The notes under the pieces were generated by a model, which saw only the letters and a program-made list of their open reading frames with translations, was not told where the DNA came from and searched no databases. A stretch of DNA of 10,941 nucleotides, taken from assembly GCA_031254385.1 (NCBI GenBank), contig JAIRUO010000125.1:1-10941 (forward strand). Direction: 5' to 3'. The position numbers were made by a program, and so were the translations under genes. The DNA comes from Treponema sp. (GTDB lineage Bacteria; Spirochaetota; Spirochaetia; Treponematales; Breznakiellaceae). This document shows, one piece after another, positions 1 to 5,200 of this stretch (positions are counted from its first letter, which is position 1; every line of letters starts with the position of its first letter).

Positions 1-855
1 TTGCCTACAGGAGGGCAGTTGTACCTTTGGGCTGATGTAAACGAAGCCAGGGTCTTACTGGAAAGCATTAATTTTAACGGCATATCTCTTAATCAGGCAG
101 CAGCAATTATCGATCGTACTGATACGGCGGCTGCGGTTTTTTTTCCAAAGGACTCCTCTGGTTCTCTGGTATCGGAAAGACCTAATAACAATTTTTTTAT
201 AAGCCTCAGAGGAAAATTTCCGACTTTCCAGGCAGGCTTTTCTTTTACCTTTAGCAGGGATTGGAAAAAGCTCAAGTCTAATACAGGGAACTCCTACTGG
301 TATTCACAGGGTTTTGGCCTTGGCCTTGCCCTGGATTCGCAATTGGCCCTGGTTTCTGGCGGAGACCCCTTTAGCAGACTGCCGTCCAGTCAAAACCAGA
401 CGGCTGTCCGCCTTCCTGATGGATTTGACAAATTCCGCGAACAGTACAAGCCGCAGGGAGCGGTAATGGCAGGCTGGATTCCTGACAGTGATTTAATCAA
501 TGGGTTACTTTCCGATTTTGGGCTTCCCATATCAATCCCGGCGGAGGATTTTTTCTTTTGCGTGTTAAAGCGGAAGACAGATGGAAAGGATTCCTGGGAG
601 CTAGTCTTTAATATGAGAACTGCTTCGGTAAATCAGGCCAGGGGCCTTGTTAGTGTTTTTACTCTGGCCCGTGCGTTTATTTCAGCCCTTGACGCTCCGG
701 GCGCGGAAAAGAGCAGCATAATGGATTTTCTTCCTGCTCTGTTCGCCAATATACCGGAGAGAGAAGAAGCAACACTGACGCTCAAATCAGATATATTCAG
801 TACCGGCGACCTGTCTTTACTTTTTAGCGCGATTTCGGTATATTCAAAACAATGA
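1..855 (+). CDS. Hypothetical protein, 5' end probably outside the window
   Basis: The frame is open from the first base to a TGA at 853-855, giving at least 284 residues. Codon 1 is TTG and could formally be a start, but no upstream sequence is visible to show a ribosome site, so I treat the gene as 5'-partial. An AGGAGG at 9-14 lies only four bases before an in-frame TTG at 19-21, too close to be convincing. I do not recognise the family. The visible part has no obvious membrane segment, cysteine cluster or nucleotide-binding loop. It is a mixed alpha/beta sequence with many Phe, Leu and Ser residues and stretches that alternate polar and hydrophobic residues (for example around residues 65-85 and 95-120), so a secreted or envelope protein is possible but unproven. 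It lies 30 bp upstream of the FmdB-family gene in the same direction and may share its transcript. Confidence 0.7.
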   Translation: MPTGGQLYLWADVNEARVLLESINFNGISLNQAAAIIDRTDTAAAVFFPKDSSGSLVSERPNNNFFISLRGKFPTFQAGFSFTFSRDWKKLKSNTGNSYWYSQGFGLGLALDSQLALVSGGDPFSRLPSSQNQTAVRLPDGFDKFREQYKPQGAVMAGWIPDSDLINGLLSDFGLPISIPAEDFFFCVLKRKTDGKDSWELVFNMRTASVNQARGLVSVFTLARAFISALDAPGAEKSSIMDFLPALFANIPEREEATLTLKSDIFSTGDLSLLFSAISVYSKQ

Positions 856-885
856 TGTACCATAATAATTTTTTCAGAGGATTTT

Positions 886-1161
886 ATGCCTACGTATGAA
901 TATGAATGTAAAAGTTGCAGCCATACCTTTGATGTTTTTCAAAGCATCAGCGATGCGCCCATAAAAATTTGTCCAAAATGCGGCAAGGAAGTGCGCCGCG
1001 TTATAAACGGTGGAATGGGGGTTATTTTTAAGGGTTCTGGCTTTTATGTTACGGATAAAAAGGACACTGGCCAGTCAAAAGCGCAGTCCAAACCAGCGGA
1101 ATCTGCCCCTTGCCCTGGTTGCGCAGCCACCGAGTCCTGCCCTAAAGCAGTCAATAGTTAG
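886..1161 (+). CDS. FmdB-family zinc-ribbon protein
   Basis: A 91-residue protein that opens with the typical FmdB start, MPTYEYECKSC. A first CxxC at C8/C11 and a second at C29/C32 (CPKCG) form one zinc ribbon. They are followed by the family's usual RRVINGG...F.GSGFYVTD segment at about 37-57. The tail is low-complexity (Lys, Gln, Ser, Pro) and carries extra cysteines at C76, C79 and C85, common in longer FmdB proteins. The family was named as a putative regulator next to formamidase/amidase genes, but its biochemical role is not established; zinc binding is the safe inference. The start is supported by AGAGG at 876-880, five bases before the ATG. The stop codon TAG forms part of the G-rich repeat that follows. 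Confidence 0.9.
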   Translation: MPTYEYECKSCSHTFDVFQSISDAPIKICPKCGKEVRRVINGGMGVIFKGSGFYVTDKKDTGQSKAQSKPAESAPCPGCAATESCPKAVNS

Positions 1162-1189
1162 GGGTTAGGATCTAGGGGTTAGGGTTTAG
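1158..1189 (+). repeat. G-rich TTAGGG-like tandem repeat
   Basis: Two imperfect copies of a TTAGGGGTTAGG-type unit run from the fmdB-like stop codon (TAG at 1159-1161) to nine bases before the next start. The first copy is at 1158-1169 and the second, TAGGGGTTAGGG, at 1173-1184, followed by TTTAG. A matching 12-mer recurs after the alpha-2-macroglobulin gene at 7698-7709. The AGGG at 1181-1184 is the only Shine-Dalgarno-like sequence ahead of the ATG at 1194, so the repeat may also serve as its ribosome site. No transposase or terminal inverted repeats are associated with it. Confidence 0.75.
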
Positions 1190-1193
1190 AAAT

Positions 1194-1508
1194 ATGCCCC
1201 GGTTTTATTGCGATAATTGCGGCACGGAAGTGCCTACAAACTCAAAAAAGTGTCCAGAGTGTGGAAGGTTCTTTTCTTCTGTGCGCTGCCCTTCCTGCGG
1301 TTTTTCCGGCGAGGAAGATTTATTTAAGTACGGCTGCCCTTCTTGCGGTTATTCTGTGCAGTCCGGTAACGCCAAGGCCGCTGGCCGCCGTCCCCGGTTG
1401 CGGCGCAAAAAAACAAAAGCAAAGGCATTGCCTGTGTGGCTCTATATCCTGGGCGGCGCAATTGTTACCGCTCTGCTGGCGGAACTGGCTTTTTTGGTTT
1501 TTAGGTAA
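1194..1508 (+). CDS. Double zinc-ribbon protein with C-terminal membrane anchor
   Basis: A 104-residue protein with four regularly spaced CxxC knuckles at C6/C9, C20/C23, C32/C35 and C48/C51, enough for two zinc ribbons. A strongly basic linker (about residues 64-76, RRPRLRRKKTKAK) leads to a single hydrophobic helix at about 79-103 that ends almost at the C-terminus. The basic side next to the helix predicts that the zinc domains stay in the cytoplasm (positive-inside rule), making this a tail-anchored inner-membrane protein. Similar small zinc-ribbon membrane proteins are common in bacteria and mostly uncharacterised, so no function is assigned. It lies 32 bp after the FmdB-family gene, with the repeat filling the gap, and is probably cotranscribed with it. 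Confidence 0.85.
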   Translation: MPRFYCDNCGTEVPTNSKKCPECGRFFSSVRCPSCGFSGEEDLFKYGCPSCGYSVQSGNAKAAGRRPRLRRKKTKAKALPVWLYILGGAIVTALLAELAFLVFR

Positions 1509-1566
1509 TTAACTCTTCAAGTAAAATAATCATTGAGCTTTTGTATATTTATTCTCATTATTTCCA

Positions 1567-1596
1567 TTGCAAATTTGTATAAACATGGTATATACT
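1567..1596 (+). promoter_or_regulatory. Predicted sigma70-type promoter of mazEF
   Basis: TTGCAA at 1567-1572 (four of six matches to TTGACA) and TATACT at 1591-1596 (five of six to TATAAT) are 18 bp apart, in an AT-rich spacer and 25 bp before the mazE start. This is the only good promoter-like pair seen in the 112-bp gap, which otherwise shows no gene. A transcript starting about seven bases after the -10 box would have a leader of roughly 20 nt that includes the Shine-Dalgarno sequence. No other promoter was evident between here and pbpC, so it may drive the whole mazE-mazF-macroglobulin-pbpC run. Confidence 0.55.
1577..1595. promoter_or_regulatory. Candidate MazE/MazEF operator palindrome
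   Basis: GTATAAACATGGTATATAC is an imperfect 19-bp inverted repeat: seven of nine positions pair around the central T at 1586, with perfect GTATA/TATAC outer arms. It overlaps the predicted -10 box. AbrB-fold antitoxins such as MazE bind palindromes over their own promoter, and binding is strengthened by the toxin, so this is a natural autorepression site. The assignment is inferred from position and symmetry. Confidence 0.45.
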
Positions 1597-1610
1597 ATCT
1601 GGTATTGGAC

Positions 1611-1615
1611 GGAGG
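1611..1615 (+). promoter_or_regulatory. Shine-Dalgarno sequence that fixes the mazE start
   Basis: GGAGG lies five bases before the ATG at 1621. The open frame extends upstream to a TTG at 1567, but that codon is the -35 box itself and has no ribosome site. The ATG at 1621 is also where similarity to MazE begins. Confidence 0.85.
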
Positions 1616-1620
1616 TTATA

Positions 1621-1857
1621 ATGGAAGCGGTAGTAAAAAAATGGGGAAATAGCCTGGGAATCAGGATACCGAATCTTATTGTACGGGAATTATCATTAGA
1701 AGATGGTTCGCCGCTTGATATTAACAATAACGGAAATGAGATTATTGTCAGGCCGGTAAAAAAAAGCAGATTGTTAGAAATGCTCGCTAAAATAAACGAG
1801 GAAAATATTCATTCCGAAGTTGAAACAACAGGGCCGGTTGGGAAAGAAATATGGTAA
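1621..1857 (+). CDS. mazE: MazE-family antitoxin (AbrB/SpoVT fold)
   Basis: A 78-residue antitoxin. The N-terminal half carries the swapped-hairpin DNA-binding signature VVKKWGNSLGIRIP followed by a second strand-turn-strand (LEDGSPLDINNNGNEIIVRPV), which closely parallels E. coli MazE. The C-terminal half (about 45-78) is the acidic toxin-wrapping tail and ends GPVGKEIW, matching the EPKDKEVW end of E. coli MazE. As in the family, it should neutralise MazF by covering its active face, be a target of cytoplasmic proteases, and repress its own promoter. It overlaps mazF by 7 bp (ATGGTAA), the usual tight coupling that links the amounts of antitoxin and toxin. The gene is more AT-rich than the genes on either side, which fits acquisition by transfer. 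Confidence 0.93.
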   Translation: MEAVVKKWGNSLGIRIPNLIVRELSLEDGSPLDINNNGNEIIVRPVKKSRLLEMLAKINEENIHSEVETTGPVGKEIW

Positions 1858-2210
1858 AAAAATTATATGTGCCAGATAGGGGGGATCTTGTATGGCTGAA
1901 CTTTAACCCCGGTTCAGGGCATGAGCAGCAGGGCAAAAGACCGGCAATTGTTATTTCTCCAAAAGAATACAATGAGAAAACGGGACTAGGGCTTTTTTGC
2001 CCCATAACAAGCAAAATAAAAAATTATCCGTTTGAGGTAATATTGGGAAACAAAAAAATCAGCGGAGTTGTGCTGGCAGACCAAATAAAAAGCCTTGATT
2101 GGAAAACTAGAGAAATAGAATTCATAACTAAAGAAAAACCTGAAAAGATAAATGAAATAATTGATAAAATAAATGTTTTATTTGAGGAAGGGGGAACGCT
2201 GGTAAAATGA
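1851..2210 (+). CDS. mazF: MazF/PemK-family mRNA interferase toxin
   Basis: A 119-residue cytoplasmic endoribonuclease that aligns by eye along its length with E. coli MazF (111 residues): YVPDRGDLVWLNFNPGSGHEQQGKRPAIVISP, YNEKTGLGLFCPITSK, YPFEVIL and GVVLADQIKSLDW are all family blocks. The catalytic pair known in E. coli (R29, T52) corresponds to R30 in the GKRP motif and T53 in PITSK, so the enzyme looks intact. It would cut single-stranded mRNA at a short sequence; the specificity cannot be read from the protein. The last residues (EEGGTLVK) extend past the E. coli end. Its TGA (2208-2210) overlaps the ATG of the alpha-2-macroglobulin gene, and its final codons contain the purine-rich ribosome site of that gene. 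Hand count of 2101-2160 gives 14 G/C in 60, far below 39 in 60 at 6721-6780 in the next gene. Confidence 0.94.
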   Translation: MVKKLYVPDRGDLVWLNFNPGSGHEQQGKRPAIVISPKEYNEKTGLGLFCPITSKIKNYPFEVILGNKKISGVVLADQIKSLDWKTREIEFITKEKPEKINEIIDKINVLFEEGGTLVK

Positions 2211-5200
2211 AAATCAGGACAATTTCTATTTTAGTACTTGCAGGGATTCTAGCTCTTTCTTGTAAAGGAAAAAAGGCAGACCCAGACCCGGACTATATAG
2301 CCGCAGTATCCGGCGGAATTCTTGGCAGGACAGAGTCGGTCAAGGTCGTATTTAATCAGGGCCAGGATATTTCTAGGCAGCTTGGTTCCAATGCCTTTGT
2401 TTTGTCTCCAGCGGCGAAAGGGATTGTATCCTGGGAAGATGAATATACCTTGGTGTTTACCCCGACAGAAGCCTTGAAGCCTAATCAGCGTTACGAGGCC
2501 CAGATAAGGCTTGGCAACATTCCTGGTTTCACTTTTGAATTTATGACATCGGCACCGTATCTGAGCGTAAACCTTGATCCGGTGATTATAGACGAATCCG
2601 GAAATGTATTCATCAGGGGAATTGTCAATGTTGAAGAGGATTCTTTAATCTCGCAAATTGAGGGTACAATATATTCCCCTGAATTGGGAACTGCCTTATG
2701 GGATCATGAAAACGGAATGCACCGTTTTAGTTTTCATCCGGTCAGGCGTTTGGAAGCGCCACGTACCGTGTCGATTAACTGGGACGGCAGATCCTTGGGA
2801 AGCAGCGAAAGAGGGTTTACCACTGTAGAGATTCCTGGCCTCAATATTTTCAAGATGACGAGCCTTAGTACAGATAACGGCGTTATCACGGTTTCGTTTT
2901 CTTCGTCTGTCAGAACCTATTCAGACCTTAGGGGGTTTATATCCCTTTCCGGCAAGACTGATGTGCGATATTCTCTGGAAGGGAACATTATACGCATATT
3001 TGGCGATTCATCAGGCGGGATTCCTCCGGGAGCGGAACTTCTTATTCAGGATTTGGAGGACGTGGATGGCAACTACCTCATAACGCCTGTTCAGTACACA
3101 GTGCCAGACAGATGGGATCTACCCGCGATACGGATGCCGGGAACCGGTACTATTCTGCCAAGCTCCCAGGGTGCACAGTTGGTGGTGGAAACCAGAAATG
3201 TCTCCGGGCTTTTGATTGAGGCTTTCCATATTTACGGGGACAATATGCTGCAATTCCTCCAGGTGAATAACCTTGACGGAACCCGTGAACTGGACCGCGT
3301 GGGACAGCCGGTGTGGACTAAAGCTGTTGAATTTTCCTGGACAGGCGCGGACCAGAACCGCTGGATTAGCCGGGGCATTGACGTTTCAGAACTTAGCCGG
3401 AAATTTCCTGGGGGTATGTTCCACATCAGGGTGACTTTTAGACAGCGTCATGTGCATTACGAATGTGAAACTGTACATGGGGATTTTTCCCATCTGACCT
3501 TTCCTGACGACAGTTTTTCTTCCTACGCTACAAATACAAGTGAGCCAAGTTACTGGAACAACTATTCTAGTTCGCCTGGTTATAACTATAGCGAATGGTA
3601 CCGCTATCGTAACGATCCCTGCCATCCGGCTTTTTATACCCCTTCTTTTAACAGCGGAATTAACCTTAGCCGGAATGTTATAGTTTCCAATCTGGGGCTA
3701 ATAGCAAAGAAGTCCAATGATAATTCATGGCTGCTTGCTACAACCAATTTATTAACAGCGCGTCCTTCGCCTAACACGAATTTTAGCATTTACAATTTTC
3801 AGGGTCGGCTTTTATATCAGGGAAGAACAGGCGTAGACGGTATGGCCAGGATTCCTGATTTTCCAGAAGGATCTTCTGCTTCTCTGCGCCTTATCATTTA
3901 TGCGGAGAACAGCCTTGGTAGGGCCTATCTAAAAATTAACAATTCGCTCACCCTGGCTGTCAGCCATTTCGACGTGTCTGGATCGTCTCCTTCTACAGGC
4001 GTCAAGGGCCTGATTTACGGTGAACGTGGGGTATGGCGTCCGGGGGACGACATTTTCCTTACCTTCCTCCTTTCTGATCCTCAATCCTCGTTGCCGGCGA
4101 ATCATCCTGTTACCCTTGAATTTGAAGACCCCAGAGGCCGTCTTGTTACAAGCAGGACTTATACCACTTCTATGGACGGCTTTTATCCCATCGCGGTTTC
4201 CACCACGGCAGACGCTCCTACGGGGGACTGGATAGCAAGGGTTCGCGTAGGCGGCAATGTGTTTACCAGAACAGTAAAGATCGAAACCGTTATGCCAAAC
4301 AGGCTCAAAATGGATCTGGACTTTGGGAGCGGCGAAATAATCAAGAGCGGACCGCGTCAAGTATCACTTGAAGCAGCCTGGCTACACGGCGCAACAGCCC
4401 CAGGGCTTAAGGCTGATATTTCTGTCACCTTTGTTGATCGTGAAACGGCGTTTTCTGGTTACGCCGACTATACGTTTAGGGATACCACACGGACAGTTTC
4501 GTCTGAACGACAAACCTTATGGGAAGGGACTCTTAATGGTGCCGGAAGGGCAGACTTTACACTGAATCTAAACCCTGGGAATGCGGTTCCAGGAAAAGTT
4601 ACGGCGCGTTTTTTGACCAGGGTGTTTGAACCTTCTGGCGTGTTTTCTTCGGAACAGATCAGCATGGAGTATTCCCCGTATAAAAGGTATGCAGGGCTTA
4701 GGACGCCAAGGGGAGACGCGGCGCGTAATATGCTCCTTACCGACACGGATCATAGGGCAGAAATTGTAATTCTTAATGAAGATGGAAACCTGGTGCAAGA
4801 AAGCGTAGCCGTTAATTGCGCAATCTATAAGCTCTCTTGGCGCTGGTGGTGGGAAATGGGAGCGTTGGAATCTGCGGAGTTTTCTTCCACTCTTTCGCGT
4901 AACCCTCTTTCCAGGGCTACGGTTAATACGGTGAATGGAAGGGCTTCCTGGACTTTTAGGATAAATTACCCTGACTGGGGGCGTTATCTGATAGTGATTC
5001 AGGACAGCGAAGGAGGCCATGCCGCGTCCCAGATAGTTTACATTGACTGGCCGGGATGGGCAGGACGTTCTCTGGAAAGCGGACAGGGCTCACAATCCAT
5101 GCTCAGTCTGAACACAGAAAAGTCTACTTATAATGTAGGTGAAAGGGTATCTGTAAGTTTTCCTTCCAATAAGGATGCGACAGCTCTGGCTATAGTGGAA

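Noticed and set aside
1158..1189. The G-rich repeat as a CRISPR repeat or insertion-sequence end
   Set aside because: The units are short, tandem and without unique spacers, terminal inverted repeats, target duplications or a nearby transposase or cas gene.
1509..1545. Hairpin with TCAA/TTGA arms as terminator after the membrane zinc-ribbon gene
   Set aside because: The arms are four to five AT-rich pairs with a loop of over ten bases and no strong T-run, so it is not a credible intrinsic terminator.
1567..1620. Upstream extension of mazE to a TTG at 1567
   Set aside because: The TTG is part of the predicted -35 box, has no ribosome site and adds residues with no counterpart in MazE. The ATG at 1621 has GGAGG five bases before it.
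3929..5020. Long opposite-strand and alternate-frame open frames inside the macroglobulin gene (up to about 150 codons)
   Set aside because: They lie wholly within a clearly real 1829-residue gene, have no recognisable protein features or ribosome sites, and look like shadows of its GC-richer codon use.
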